Source of the DNA: Rhodococcus pseudokoreensis
Lineage (GTDB): Bacteria; Actinomycetota; Actinomycetes; Mycobacteriales; Mycobacteriaceae
Reading direction: 5' to 3'
Length of the DNA stretch: 64,000 bases
NCBI RefSeq assembly: GCF_017068395.1
Contig: NZ_CP070616.1
Coordinates: 13,480 to 77,479, forward strand
The stretch's first letter is position 1, and every line of letters starts with the position of its first letter. Shown piece by piece: positions 54,701-64,000 of the stretch. The notes below the pieces were generated by a model. The model was given only the letters and a program-made list of their open reading frames with translations, was not told where the DNA came from and made no database searches. The position numbers and the translations under genes were made by a program.

Positions 54701-56563
54701 TTGTCGGAGCCTTCAGCTAGCGTCCTCGGCGTGAGCAGTGAGGGTGGGGCCTTCGACGGTGAGACCACCGGCGTCCGAAACGGCTCCGCGGGGCGGCGAG
54801 TTGCCGTCGACGGTCTCCCTGCTGTGCCCGAAACCGGACCCTCCGATGAAAACACGTGGAAGCCAGATCAGCAGGATGCGATCGGGTTTGCTCAACGCGT
54901 CAAGGCACTTGCGACAACTGCACCTCTCCACGAACTCGAGGCCCGCAAGGCACAAGTGCAGACGGCCGACTACACCGTCTACCAAATGTCTGAACTCGCG
55001 CTGCATACTATTGACCTGGTCACGATCGCGATGGACTTCGATACTGGGGCGAAACCAGATCAGGTCTTGACCGACCTCGCCCGGCGCGTGGCAGCCCACG
55101 CTCCCGATCGCAATGAAGTGGAACATCAGCGAGTTGCGCGCTGGGTGCTGGAGAACCTGCTCAACGTCGGCTCGGCTGACCGCGGCTTCCGCACCATCTA
55201 CGGCGTGTCCGGCCCCGACGGCTACGCTCGCCGCAGATTCGACTTCAAGCTCTTGGAGGAAACCCTCGGTCCGGACGGCGACCTGTATCTGCGCGCGTCC
55301 AACGAGGCCGTAAACGTGCTCGTCGGAGCGCTGGAGATCGACCTCGAGGCCGCCCACATCGCTGCTGACGTTCGTCTCGACATCCTTATCAAACGAGGCC
55401 GGCTCGCCGAGGCGCAGGCGGCCGCGCAGAACGCTCGCTATCGCACCATCCAGTATGGCGAGATGCTGCGCCAACGACTCGAAGCGACCAGCCGCGACGT
55501 GCGGAATGTCGATTGGGCAGTCGAGATGCCAGAGTTCATCGAAGGCGCACTAAGTCATATCGAGGACCGTTACCGCGCCGAAAATGCGATTCTCGTAAAC
55601 ATCACCGAGGTGCGCGACAACGCCGACACCCCCGCCCGCAAAGCGCAGGCAGCCACCCTCGTCCACGTCGTCCGCGACTGCCTGCGTCGCCACGATCAGC
55701 TCCAGGCTGCCCTCGAGAGCGCCGGTCGCCGATTCAGGGCGGAGCAGGACCGGCAGACGTTCACCCACACCTATTCACCCGCGTCCTTGGACCTCCACTC
55801 TCAGTTGCTCACACCGGTTCTCTCGTGCTCCGTCACGGACGCTGACAACGCACTTCTCCGGTTCTTCAGCCCCGCAGCCGGTCTCGTCGTACCGCATGCA
55901 GTGCGCCTGGCTGATCTGTTCGACAACCTCGTCACCCCGCCGACCGAGCGAGACGCACTCGGTGCCGTCCTCGACGAGCCAGACCTGAGCAGCGGTGAGG
56001 AATCCCCGCAATTCCCCGACGCCAGCTATCGTCATCTGGCCCAGCTACTCGACCTCGACCCTGAGACACCGCAGAGGCTCTCAGGGCTTCTGGCCGACGC
56101 GCGTACCCGTCAGCAAGATGACCCCGAAGCCGATGACCTACCCCTGCTCGTCGTCGTCCGCGTCCTGGCGCTCGCAGCCCAGGAGATCGCCGCCGCCCGA
56201 CGTCATCGCGATCCGAGTGTTCTGATGGCGATCGATGACGGCACACCACTGCAAGACCCCAACTTCGCCGGCGCCGACCTCCTCGTTGGTCGCGCCGCCC
56301 TGCTTGATGCTGCCGACCTCACGATCGCGGACGCTGACACTCACCCGAACGGCCCGGGCGCCGACGATTTGCCGCCCATTGCCGCAACCGCCGCGGCCGA
56401 CACGGTGCCGCAGGCATCGTCATCGGGCGACGGGGACAACGAGACCGACACCGCCGCCGCCGAGATATCGGCGCTGGCACAGACTCCGACACGGACGACG
56501 AGGAAGGTGCAGTGTGAGTACGACTTCGGCGAACACACAGACCAGCGTTTCGGCGACAGGTAG
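54701..56563 (+). CDS. jetA: Wadjet subunit JetA (kleisin, MukF-like)
   Basis: Encodes up to 620 residues. The start is uncertain: TTG 54701 or GTG 54731, neither with a clear ribosome site. It is nearly all helical; an early domain (PLHELEARKAQVQTADYTVY...MSELALHTIDLVT) leads through winged-helix and linker regions to an acidic, low-complexity C-terminus. JetA is the kleisin of the Wadjet SMC complex, bridging the JetC heads. The call rests on size, position and the complete jetABCD order. It overlaps jetB by 50 bases in another frame. Confidence 0.85.
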   Translation: MSEPSASVLGVSSEGGAFDGETTGVRNGSAGRRVAVDGLPAVPETGPSDENTWKPDQQDAIGFAQRVKALATTAPLHELEARKAQVQTADYTVYQMSELALHTIDLVTIAMDFDTGAKPDQVLTDLARRVAAHAPDRNEVEHQRVARWVLENLLNVGSADRGFRTIYGVSGPDGYARRRFDFKLLEETLGPDGDLYLRASNEAVNVLVGALEIDLEAAHIAADVRLDILIKRGRLAEAQAAAQNARYRTIQYGEMLRQRLEATSRDVRNVDWAVEMPEFIEGALSHIEDRYRAENAILVNITEVRDNADTPARKAQAATLVHVVRDCLRRHDQLQAALESAGRRFRAEQDRQTFTHTYSPASLDLHSQLLTPVLSCSVTDADNALLRFFSPAAGLVVPHAVRLADLFDNLVTPPTERDALGAVLDEPDLSSGEESPQFPDASYRHLAQLLDLDPETPQRLSGLLADARTRQQDDPEADDLPLLVVVRVLALAAQEIAAARRHRDPSVLMAIDDGTPLQDPNFAGADLLVGRAALLDAADLTIADADTHPNGPGADDLPPIAATAAADTVPQASSSGDGDNETDTAAAEISALAQTPTRTTRKVQCEYDFGEHTDQRFGDR

Positions 56564-57359
56564 CACCGCGCGATCGGTCGCAGACGCCTCGCGCTTGGTT
56601 GCATACGCCCTACGGCCCAAGCAGCGCCCTGCTCGCGACGAAACCTATGCCGATCTCGTTGGTCGTTTCCGACACGACGACGCCTTCGCCGAGCTCGTCA
56701 AGGCCATCTGTTTCGGGATGGGCCTCATAGTCCTCGACGTCGACAACCGGCACGGCATCGTTGTCGCGAGCACGGGCGACAGCGTCTTCGCGGTCAAAAT
56801 GACCGACTACGCCAAACGTACCGGCGGTGAGGGCAAGGCACACGAACGCGTCCTTCATGCTCTCGCGCACCTGGGCACCGCGACCCTGGCCTACCCGCGT
56901 CCCGCCGACCTAGCCAATCCCGCCTACGTCGGACGCGTCACCGTCAATGGCGTTGAGGCGTTCGTCAGGGAAGCGACCCGGAGGCTCGCCGAAGTTGCCA
57001 CGGAGTCAAACGACCAGCACGACCCACCTGCGGACGCCCCGGACCTCGAGGCAGCGTGGCGTGTCTACTCGCGCCGTGCCTCCACACCAAGCTCAGGCGA
57101 CGGCCGTCGAGTCGCATCCTCGACAATCGGGATGGTCGGGAAGGCCCTCTCCTTCCTCGCCGACCAAGGAATGCTCACTCGACGCAGCGACGATGATGGC
57201 GGAACTTACCTCACCACTAGCCGCTACCGGGTTCAGGTCCTTGAAGCCGGCAGTCGAATGTTCGCCGAGCTCATCAGCCTTGGCGTCACTGAGGTCACCG
57301 ACGGCAACGGGACCCTCGCACCGATCGAGTGGACCGAGAAAGACGTGAACCAACTGTGA
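56514..57359 (+). CDS. jetB: Wadjet subunit JetB (KITE, MukE-like)
   Basis: Encodes 281 residues from GTG 56514, preceded by AGGAAGG five bases upstream; the longer frame overlaps jetA and is proline/arginine-rich noise. A tandem winged-helix protein: RPARDETYADLVGRFRHDDA, FGMGLIVLDVDNRHGIVVAS, VGKALSFLADQGMLTRRSDD, then YLTTSRYRVQVLEAGSRMFA. This matches the MukE/KITE subunit that binds JetA. It is separated from jetC by 52 bases. Confidence 0.85.
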   Translation: MSTTSANTQTSVSATGSTARSVADASRLVAYALRPKQRPARDETYADLVGRFRHDDAFAELVKAICFGMGLIVLDVDNRHGIVVASTGDSVFAVKMTDYAKRTGGEGKAHERVLHALAHLGTATLAYPRPADLANPAYVGRVTVNGVEAFVREATRRLAEVATESNDQHDPPADAPDLEAAWRVYSRRASTPSSGDGRRVASSTIGMVGKALSFLADQGMLTRRSDDDGGTYLTTSRYRVQVLEAGSRMFAELISLGVTEVTDGNGTLAPIEWTEKDVNQL

Positions 57360-57411
57360 CAACCAGCCTGACGCGACCCGCACGAACACTGCCCAGTGGA
57401 GCTGATAGACC

Positions 57412-60400
57412 ATGCACGAGCTGAACCGAATCCGCCTCGTCGGAATTGGCCCCCGCGGAGCCCGCTATTCCGATGTCACCCTCGACCTGTCCAACCTCGG
57501 TGACACCGTCGAAGCCCGCACCCTGTTCGACGCCCCGACCCGCCGCCCGTCACCGTTCAGCCTGCTCCTGCTCGAGAACGGCGGTGGGAAATCAGTCCTG
57601 CTCAAGTTACTGTTCAGCGTCGTCCTGCCCGGACGCCGCAACACCGTAAGCGGCGCAGCCTTAGACAAATTCGTCCTCGATGACGACACCGGACACGTCG
57701 CCATGGAATGGATGAATGTTCGAACCGGCGACCGGCTGGTAACCGCGAAGGTATACCAGCCCCGCGCACGCACCGCGTCGGACTCCAACCCACTCGCCGA
57801 GGCCTGGTACTCCTTCCGCCCGTCCGAGACCCTCGCCCTCGACAACCTGCCCGTTACTCACGACGGCCGCCGACGACGCCTCGACGGCTACAAGAACACC
57901 CTCGAGGAAGCCGACCGCCGCGCTCCCACCACCCAGCTGTGCTGGCTCGGGACCGACCAAGGCCGCTGGCGTGAGCACCTGCGCGAACGCGGCATCGAAC
58001 CGGACCTGTTCGATATCCAGCGCCGAATGAATATCGACGAGGGCGAGGCAGCAAAAGCGTTCAAATACGCCTCGTCAAAAGACTTCGTCAACTGGCTTCT
58101 GACCACCGTCACCGACCCCAAGGACACATCGTCCATCGCTGACACGTTCGCCCAGTGGGCCACCACCCTTGCAGAGCGTGAACAAATGATGCTCGAACGC
58201 GACTTCCTCAACGGAACAATCGCCCGCCTGGACCCCGTCGCCGACGCCCATCGAGTCAAAACCGAAACAGCAAAGGCGGCCGGAAAAGCCGCCCACGATG
58301 CCGAATGCTTGTACGACGACCTCATCCGCCGCCACCGCGCCGAGCAGGCCTCCTCAGACGCCCTCTCCAGTCAGGTAGACGAAGCTCTCCGCCTGGTCAC
58401 CAGCCGATCGACCGAGCGTGACGCCGCCCGCGCCACGCTAAACGAGGTGCACCTCCAAACCCTGCAGCTCGAACTCGCCGACGCCGACGCCGCCGAGTCG
58501 GACGCCCAGCGCAAGTTCGACGAGGCCAACATCGAGCGCATCGGCTGGGAAATACTCCCCGCCCTCGACGAACGTGACCGTGCCATCTCGATTGCCGACG
58601 CACTTGCCGCACAGGTCGCCGCGGCGACGGAGGACGCCGCGCCGCTGCTTCACCGCCGCGACGAGACGGCAGCTCGGTTACTCGCGAAGTACTACGCCGA
58701 AGCCGACATCGCCGAAACCGACGCGAACAACCACGACTCCCAAGCACGACTGCACGAGGCCGAGGCGGCGATCGCGAAGGAAGAATGGGGTGTCGCGGGA
58801 CAACTGCGTGCGACCGCGACCGAGCGGCTCCGCGCCACCCGTCTCGTCATCGCCGACGCGGGCAAAAGCATTGCGACCTGCGCTGAGCAGGGCATCGTGC
58901 CGACCGGCACCACCGCCGCGCAAATCGCAGACCTCATCGACCACGCGCGCGATCTCCACGATGCTCGGATGCGCGAATTGACCCACGCCAAAGCCGTCCA
59001 CGAGCTCACAATTACCCGCGTCCATGACACAGACCGATCGGTGCGCACCGCAGAGAGCGAGCAACGCGCTACCACCGACAGAGCCACCACGGCCACCCAA
59101 ACGCTCGATGACGTAGTCAAGACGGCCGAAGCGATCGGCGCCACCGAAACCATACGCGACCTCCTCGGAATCGCAGAAAGCGACACCGACCCCAGCGAAC
59201 CCACCGCCAGCGAACTCGACGGGCGGATGCTCCCCGCAGGTGAAGGCGCAGACATCGTCGACGACGCCGCCGACCGGCTGCTTCCACTGCTGACCGCCGA
59301 CATCGAAACCCACACCGAACGCGAAGACCAACTGCGAGCCGCCCAACACGTAGCCTCACGAATCCTCGAGTCGCTCGGGGCCGGTGGGCTGCTGCCACCA
59401 CGACCCGAGGTCGAGGCAGCTCTCGACGTTCTCGAGAATGCCAACGTTGTCGCCTATGCAGGCTGGCGATACCTACACGACGCGGTGCCGGCAACCCAGC
59501 GGGCCGAGATCATCGCCAATTACCCCGCGCTGGCCGACGGCATCGTCCTGATCGACCCCCAGCAGACTGCCGCCGCCCAGCAGGCGCTCCTCGATGCCCA
59601 GCTCTTGCCTGCCGCCGCTGTCGCAGTCGACTCCGGCGCAGCCTTCCTCTCGCTACCACCTCAGCCACGCAACGAGCAGGACAGCGCGAACCGTTCCGGA
59701 TTCGTGATCGACCCCACCCCTGCCCTCTACGACGAAGACGCCGCCGCGGCACGCCGGAACGAGCTGTACACACAAATGAACCGGCGCGCAGACGAGCTCG
59801 CCGAACTGCGCGCCCTCATCGATGTCACGGAAGGCGTTCACCGCGATCTCGCCCAGTGGCGACGTGCCAACCCACCTGGACGACTCGCTCAGTTGCGTGC
59901 TGGCGCCGCCAGCGCCACGCGCCGTGCGATCGAGGCACAAAGTGCTCTCGAAGCAGCCGAAACCGCCCTAGCGCAGGCAAAGACTGAGAAGGAAAAAGCA
60001 GAAGTGGCCGCTACCGGGGCGGCCGACGCGGAGCGAGCGGCGGCCGACCTGACGACCAAACGTGAAACCCTCCTCAGCGTCGCTGCCAGCGCAGTCAAAG
60101 CGGCCCGCGAACTACCCACACTCGAGGCCGACGTTCGCCGGCACGATCGAGACGCCGCAGACGCTGATCGGCGCAGCGTGGACGCCGCCGAAAAGGTGGA
60201 AACCGCCATCCGCGCCGCCGAGCAAACCCGCAGCAAGGCACAACGACTCCGTGCCGCGTGCGCGTCGGTTCCCTCCACCAGCGGACAGCACGCCACCGAG
60301 GTGCCGGCCGAGCCTCTAGCCGAGCTGAAGGCCGCAGCCGAAGCCGCGCAGCAGGTCTACGCCGCCGCTGAGGTAGACCCCGATCTACGTCACCAAGCAA

Positions 60401-62055
60401 ACGACGCCGCGGAGAAGGCCCAACGGTGCCGCGACGTACTCGCGACCCGCGACCATGTCCACATCGCCCAAGCCGAACAGTTACGAGCTACCTCTGCTGG
60501 CGCAGACCAAGCCTCCTGGACAGCCGGCGCCGCGAACGCACGCACTCGATGCGATCGCCTCGACGAGCAGATCCGCACGGCATCCAAGCTGGTGGGACGT
60601 CTCCAGGAAGCGGTCCGCGGAGCCCGCCCCGCGGAACCTGCGCGCAGCTGGACTACACTGCCCGATCGGCTGCGGCCCAGCAACACCCAGCACGGACATC
60701 AACTCGAGGTAGTCACCCGCAACGCCTACAACACCGCCCAGGAAGCGCTCGATGACGCCAACAACGTGCACGAGCAGCTGATGAAACAAGCGCAGAATGC
60801 GAGAGAGAACGCACAACGTTTTCATCAAGCGCTCCTTAGACTGGAGGTACTGCTCGGGCCCGTTCCCACCGACGTCCAGACAGCAGATGACGCCGGTCTG
60901 TTGGCCGGCTACCGCGGTGACGCCGCCGCCGCCGAAGCCGACTCCAAGTCGGCGGTCGAGACCTACCGCACCACACAGTCTGCGGCCGAGAAAGCGAAGA
61001 ACGAGCTCGCCGAGACAGCACGGACATTAGTCGGCTTCGCCAACCACACCAGGTACGAGGCGCTGACCACGCCGGTCCGCCGCAGCATCGTTGACTCCGC
61101 CCCGGACCTGCTCGCCTCCCACGCAGCCGACTGGTCGGCCGCGCTGCAATCGCGACTCGCGACGCTGTCGAGCGACCTGGAGAACGCCAACCGATTCCGC
61201 AACAACATTGTCGACAGGCTCACCGCCCTGGTGGACCAGGCCCTCAAGACGCTGCGTCAGGCCACGCGATTGTCGAAGTTGCCCGAGGACCTCAACGAGT
61301 GGGGTGGCCGCCCGTTCCTCAGCATCAGGTTCACAGATCCCGACACCACCGCGATTTCGGTTCGCGTCGGCGAAGTTGTCGACAATATGGCTGCCGACTA
61401 CGCCGACCACGGCGCGAATTCCATGGCACGCAAGGCGACACGACGAGACGGGATGGCGCTGTTGCTGGAATCCATTCACGCCTCCGTGCCAAAGGGATTC
61501 ACCGTCGACGTCCTCAAACCCGATTCGGTGCTACGTGACGAGCGGGTCAGTATCGAGGAGATGAACAACGTCTTCTCCGGTGGGCAGGAACTTACCGCCG
61601 CCATCGTGCTCTACTGCACGCTGGCAGCATTGCGCGCGAACGAGCGCGGCCAGATGCGCAATCGGCACTCCGGTGTGCTGTTCCTAGACAACCCCATAGG
61701 CCGCGCGAACGCCTCCTACCTACTCGACCTGCAAAAGTCTGTGGCGCGCTCGCTAGGTGTGCAACTGATCTACACAACGGGTATCTCTGACGACCGTGTG
61801 TTGGCCGCCTTCCCTCTGTGGGTCAGGTTGCGCAACGACGCCGACCTGCGCGCCGCCCTCAAACACATCCGAGTCGCCGAGGTGGTCCGCAACCAACTGC
61901 CGGTGCCGTATACCGCCGCCGAGCTGGCCAACCCCGAACTGGCCGCCGGGACCGTGACCGCTGCACGGGTCTACCTTCGGCCGCAGTCCCCGCACGACCC
62001 GCAGTTGCCGACCGACGGACACATCGATCCCGACTCTGCAGCGGTACCGGTGTGA
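57412..62055 (+). CDS. jetC: Wadjet subunit JetC (SMC/MukB-like ATPase)
   Basis: Encodes 1547 residues. The Walker A (ENGGGKSVLLKLL, residues 55-67) is near the N-terminus. Long alanine- and glutamate-rich coiled-coil arms with a central hinge follow. The ABC signature FSGGQELTAA lies near 1387 and Walker B VLFLDNPIG near 1420. This is the split-head layout of SMC motors. JetC extrudes DNA loops and, in Wadjet, detects small closed circles. GRANASYLLDLQKSVAR and QLIYTTGI are typical of the JetC/DUF3584-like family. Its stop overlaps the jetD start (TGATG). Confidence 0.93.
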   Translation: MHELNRIRLVGIGPRGARYSDVTLDLSNLGDTVEARTLFDAPTRRPSPFSLLLLENGGGKSVLLKLLFSVVLPGRRNTVSGAALDKFVLDDDTGHVAMEWMNVRTGDRLVTAKVYQPRARTASDSNPLAEAWYSFRPSETLALDNLPVTHDGRRRRLDGYKNTLEEADRRAPTTQLCWLGTDQGRWREHLRERGIEPDLFDIQRRMNIDEGEAAKAFKYASSKDFVNWLLTTVTDPKDTSSIADTFAQWATTLAEREQMMLERDFLNGTIARLDPVADAHRVKTETAKAAGKAAHDAECLYDDLIRRHRAEQASSDALSSQVDEALRLVTSRSTERDAARATLNEVHLQTLQLELADADAAESDAQRKFDEANIERIGWEILPALDERDRAISIADALAAQVAAATEDAAPLLHRRDETAARLLAKYYAEADIAETDANNHDSQARLHEAEAAIAKEEWGVAGQLRATATERLRATRLVIADAGKSIATCAEQGIVPTGTTAAQIADLIDHARDLHDARMRELTHAKAVHELTITRVHDTDRSVRTAESEQRATTDRATTATQTLDDVVKTAEAIGATETIRDLLGIAESDTDPSEPTASELDGRMLPAGEGADIVDDAADRLLPLLTADIETHTEREDQLRAAQHVASRILESLGAGGLLPPRPEVEAALDVLENANVVAYAGWRYLHDAVPATQRAEIIANYPALADGIVLIDPQQTAAAQQALLDAQLLPAAAVAVDSGAAFLSLPPQPRNEQDSANRSGFVIDPTPALYDEDAAAARRNELYTQMNRRADELAELRALIDVTEGVHRDLAQWRRANPPGRLAQLRAGAASATRRAIEAQSALEAAETALAQAKTEKEKAEVAATGAADAERAAADLTTKRETLLSVAASAVKAARELPTLEADVRRHDRDAADADRRSVDAAEKVETAIRAAEQTRSKAQRLRAACASVPSTSGQHATEVPAEPLAELKAAAEAAQQVYAAAEVDPDLRHQANDAAEKAQRCRDVLATRDHVHIAQAEQLRATSAGADQASWTAGAANARTRCDRLDEQIRTASKLVGRLQEAVRGARPAEPARSWTTLPDRLRPSNTQHGHQLEVVTRNAYNTAQEALDDANNVHEQLMKQAQNARENAQRFHQALLRLEVLLGPVPTDVQTADDAGLLAGYRGDAAAAEADSKSAVETYRTTQSAAEKAKNELAETARTLVGFANHTRYEALTTPVRRSIVDSAPDLLASHAADWSAALQSRLATLSSDLENANRFRNNIVDRLTALVDQALKTLRQATRLSKLPEDLNEWGGRPFLSIRFTDPDTTAISVRVGEVVDNMAADYADHGANSMARKATRRDGMALLLESIHASVPKGFTVDVLKPDSVLRDERVSIEEMNNVFSGGQELTAAIVLYCTLAALRANERGQMRNRHSGVLFLDNPIGRANASYLLDLQKSVARSLGVQLIYTTGISDDRVLAAFPLWVRLRNDADLRAALKHIRVAEVVRNQLPVPYTAAELANPELAAGTVTAARVYLRPQSPHDPQLPTDGHIDPDSAAVPV

Positions 62056-63161
62056 TGCGTCCACCCCCAGACCCCTCGGACGCTGTGATCGCAGAAGTCG
62101 CGAAGGAAGTACCGACGTTGGCTCCCCGTACGGCCCGCCTCGCCGCTTTGCTTGAGGAAGCCGAGCGCCGCACCGTTGTTCTCGATGAACTATGGGACAT
62201 GTGGGCGAAATCCGACCCCGGCGGAATCGGAAGACCCGAGCGCCGAGCGAATCTGGCCGACGCTATCGAGGAACTCAGGGCTGCGAACCTGGTGACACCG
62301 TCGAAGAGCATCGACAAGTCCGCCCTGCCGTACCTGCCCACCAGAGTCACCCTCCCAGCTCCAGCGAACTCACCGACCGCCACCGCACTGGCCCGCAGCA
62401 TCATATGGCGTCCCGAGCTCGCGTGGGCACTGAGCGCCCGGCTGACAGTCGGCCAGGTGCAAACTCTGAGTACCATCAACATCTGGCTGCGTGACAACTC
62501 CCACAAGGACGATGAACTGCCGCTGCGCGAACGTTCGCTGGAGGTCTTCGGTCACGAGAAGGTTCTCGACAAGGCGATCAACACGACACTTTTCGGGCCA
62601 GGTCGGATCACCCTGGACATGCTTCGAACCTTTCGAACACACCCGCCTCTGGCGGGAACGCGAGTGGGCGATGGACCTGTCCTGCTGGTAGTTGAAAACG
62701 ATAACACCTTTCACAGCATCCGTGCGGCCCTCCAGGGGCAAGTTAACGAGAGCAGTTGGGGCACAGTTGGTTATGTCGCCTGGGGTGCTGGCGGTGCGTT
62801 CGAAGCCTCGGTGCGCTCGACCGGAGACGTGCAAGGGATCACACGAGTGCGGTACTTCGGCGATATCGACATCGACGGACTTCGGATTCCTCGCAGCGCC
62901 GCAGCCACAGCAGCCCGAGAAGGTTTGCCTCCCGTGCTTCCGGCCTATGCCCTCTATCAGATGCTTCTGGACACTGATGTGCGCCAACAGCATCGATCTC
63001 ACGTGATTGCACCCGTCGCAGCGGAGGTCGCTGCGTGGTTGGACCGCCCGCAGCTAGTCTCCGACGTTACGGCGCTTCTCGGGGCGGCCGTTCGAATTCC
63101 CCAAGAGGCGTTGACCGCTACCACGCTGGTCCAACAACGAACCTGGTTGGACGGTCTCTAG
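62055..63161 (+). CDS. jetD: Wadjet nuclease subunit JetD (Toprim)
   Basis: Encodes 368 residues from ATG 62055. The N-terminal half is helical/winged-helix (LAPRTARLAALLEEAERRTV...). The C-terminal Toprim domain has its Glu at residue 214 (LLVVENDNTFHS) and the D-x-D-x-D triad at residues 270, 272 and 274 (YFGDIDIDGLRIP). JetD is the topoisomerase VI-like nuclease that cuts plasmid DNA once JetABC has stalled on a small circle. All catalytic residues are present, so the system looks functional. Confidence 0.92.
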   Translation: MRPPPDPSDAVIAEVAKEVPTLAPRTARLAALLEEAERRTVVLDELWDMWAKSDPGGIGRPERRANLADAIEELRAANLVTPSKSIDKSALPYLPTRVTLPAPANSPTATALARSIIWRPELAWALSARLTVGQVQTLSTINIWLRDNSHKDDELPLRERSLEVFGHEKVLDKAINTTLFGPGRITLDMLRTFRTHPPLAGTRVGDGPVLLVVENDNTFHSIRAALQGQVNESSWGTVGYVAWGAGGAFEASVRSTGDVQGITRVRYFGDIDIDGLRIPRSAAATAAREGLPPVLPAYALYQMLLDTDVRQQHRSHVIAPVAAEVAAWLDRPQLVSDVTALLGAAVRIPQEALTATTLVQQRTWLDGL

Positions 63162-63243
63162 CCTATTGACTGAGGCGCAGAGCCGTTAGTTTAGCGAGCA
63201 CTCGACCGACGGCGCCAGACCGACCCGAGACGAGCTGACGACC

Positions 63244-63274
63244 GGGCGCCCACAGACGGCATGTGCGGGCGCCC
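63244..63274 (+). terminator. Hairpin after jetD
   Basis: GGGCGCCC at 63244-63251 pairs with GGGCGCCC at 63267-63274 across a 15-base loop, 80 bases after the jetD stop. This is a strong stem for terminating the Wadjet operon. Confidence 0.6.
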
Positions 63275-63298
63275 GTGGTGATCACCCAATCGCGGGCG

Positions 63299-63407
63299 CC
63301 GGAGCCTGCTCGCTCCGGTGGTCCGTTTCGGCGATACCTGGGCGCTGCGGCGACCGCAGCCCTGACCAGGTATTACGACCGCGACCGGTAGGCGGGTGGT
63401 CGCGGTC
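63299..63407. repeat. Cluster of three stem-loops
   Basis: Three consecutive structures follow the jetD terminator. CCGGAGC/GCTCCGG pairs at 63299-63318. ATACCTGG/CCAGGTAT (63334-63373) encloses a second stem GCTGCGG-CGA-CCGCAGC (63344-63360). GACCGCGACC/GGTCGCGGTC pairs at 63377-63407. No protein is encoded. The set could be a structured RNA, an origin or transfer site, or stacked terminators. Confidence 0.6.
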
Positions 63408-63797
63408 CTTCACGAGGACGCGCCCGTACTGCAACGGCACTCAAGGGGCGTGTCCGCGTGTTCGGGAATGGCAGATCCGGGCCTGGTGCTGTCGGCGTCT
63501 CCGCCAGTGTGGCCAGGATCAGACGTGCTTGTCCCTGCTGTTCATTCGGGGCTCTCAGCGGCTGTCTCGGCGTGATCCCTTCGGGGCGTTCTGAAGGCGA
63601 TCACGGGAAGGTCTGGGTGAGCGACCCCGCACCGCGGTACTGGGTCTGGGTGTGTCCCTCTGGCAGCTCGTGGTCGGCCGAGTCCGTGCACATCGCGGCG
63701 CCTCGACGCTGCGTCGTCCGCAATTCTTGCCTGACCCGAAACGCCCTGGTCTACGGCGACGATAAATACATGGAAGGGCCTATCCTGTGGAGGACTC
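63408..63797. other. Intergenic stretch before the lipoprotein gene
   Basis: No convincing gene. The minus-strand frame 63542-63829 covers the lipoprotein start and has a shadow-like composition. The promoter of the lipoprotein gene should lie near 63750-63785, where the local sequence is AT-richer (GATAAATACATGG). Confidence 0.4.
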
Positions 63798-64000
63798 ATG
63801 CGCCGCTCAACTGCTGCCGTCGGCACCATCCTTGCTGCACTCCTCGTGATCGGTGGCTGTTCAGGGGATCAGCAGCCGCGGGGCGAACAATCCGCCGGCG
63901 AGAGTGGCAACGCATCACCGACGGCGATGATCCCCGCCGACACCACGCCCACGACTACCTTCGGGCAGACGCTCCAGATCGTCAGCGAAGGTTTCGCCAC
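63798..64000 (+). CDS. Lipoprotein, N-terminal part (cut by window end)
   Basis: ATG 63798 follows GGAGG. The product MRRSTAAVGTILAALLVIGG ends in the lipobox V-I-G-G-C, with Cys21 as the lipidated residue. A threonine/serine/proline-rich linker (SPTAMIPADTTPTTTFG) follows, as in actinobacterial surface lipoproteins. The mature domain lies beyond the window, so no function can be assigned. Confidence 0.75.
   Translation, partial: MRRSTAAVGTILAALLVIGGCSGDQQPRGEQSAGESGNASPTAMIPADTTPTTTFGQTLQIVSEGFA

Overview
The window is high-GC DNA with the codon style, GTG/TTG starts and gene families of a mycolic-acid actinomycete (Rhodococcus or another Nocardiaceae). WhiB, an ANTAR regulator, a PknK-type kinase and a secretory lipase support this. 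Type IV-B CRISPR genes, a broken parA, tandem tyrosine recombinases and many gene remnants suggest a large (perhaps linear) plasmid or a plasmid-derived island. The species call is inference.

Layout. (1) 1-13 kb is a mosaic of small orphan genes and decaying genes: a STAND ATPase remnant, a cold-shock remnant, a serine recombinase remnant and a frameshifted CPBP protease. Among them are intact genes for an MBL-fold hydrolase, an HExxH membrane peptidase, a secreted lipase and a single-HKD PLD-like protein, plus a small membrane protein behind a perfect CIRCE operator. (2) 13.2-16.9 kb is a complete type IV-B CRISPR-Cas locus: divergent cysH, then csf1, cas11, csf2 and csf3. There is no array, no cas6 and no dinG. 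A decayed parA follows. (3) 17.4-24.6 kb holds a PAS-ANTAR regulator, tiny genes, and two copies of a module made of a tyrosine recombinase and a partner protein without the catalytic residues. Each copy has lost a different member. (4) 24.7-52.2 kb is a catabolic region: FCD-type GntR, ketol-acid reductoisomerase, LysR, hydroxyisobutyrate-type dehydrogenase, aldehyde dehydrogenase, enoyl-CoA hydratase, class III CoA-transferase, LutABC, a second GntR, PknK-like kinase and WhiB. A convergent operon follows with a gamma-carbonic-anhydrase-like protein, acyl-CoA ligase, thiolase, [2Fe-2S] reductase, Rieske ferredoxin and two ACMSD-like amidohydrolases, divergent from an MHS-type transporter. A truncated GntR and an NDH-2 close it. 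Four promoters here share a near-palindrome, TGGATCC-A-GGATNCA, which ties the region into one probable FCD-GntR regulon. (5) 52.4-64 kb is a defence island: remnants of an ATP-dependent DNA ligase and an IS1380-type transposase, two unknown genes, and a complete type I Wadjet system (jetABCD). A run of strong hairpins and the start of a lipoprotein gene follow.

How the parts fit: the catabolic block looks like CoA-dependent breakdown of an organic acid imported by the MHS transporter. Ring or chain carboxylates would be handled by the amidohydrolases and the redox pair, activated by the ligase and CoA-transferase, beta-oxidised by the hydratase and thiolase, and hydroxy-acid or semialdehyde products oxidised by the two dehydrogenases and LutABC. 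The substrate cannot be read from the sequence. The two defence loci both concern plasmids: Wadjet cleaves circular plasmids, and type IV systems are thought to act in competition between plasmids.
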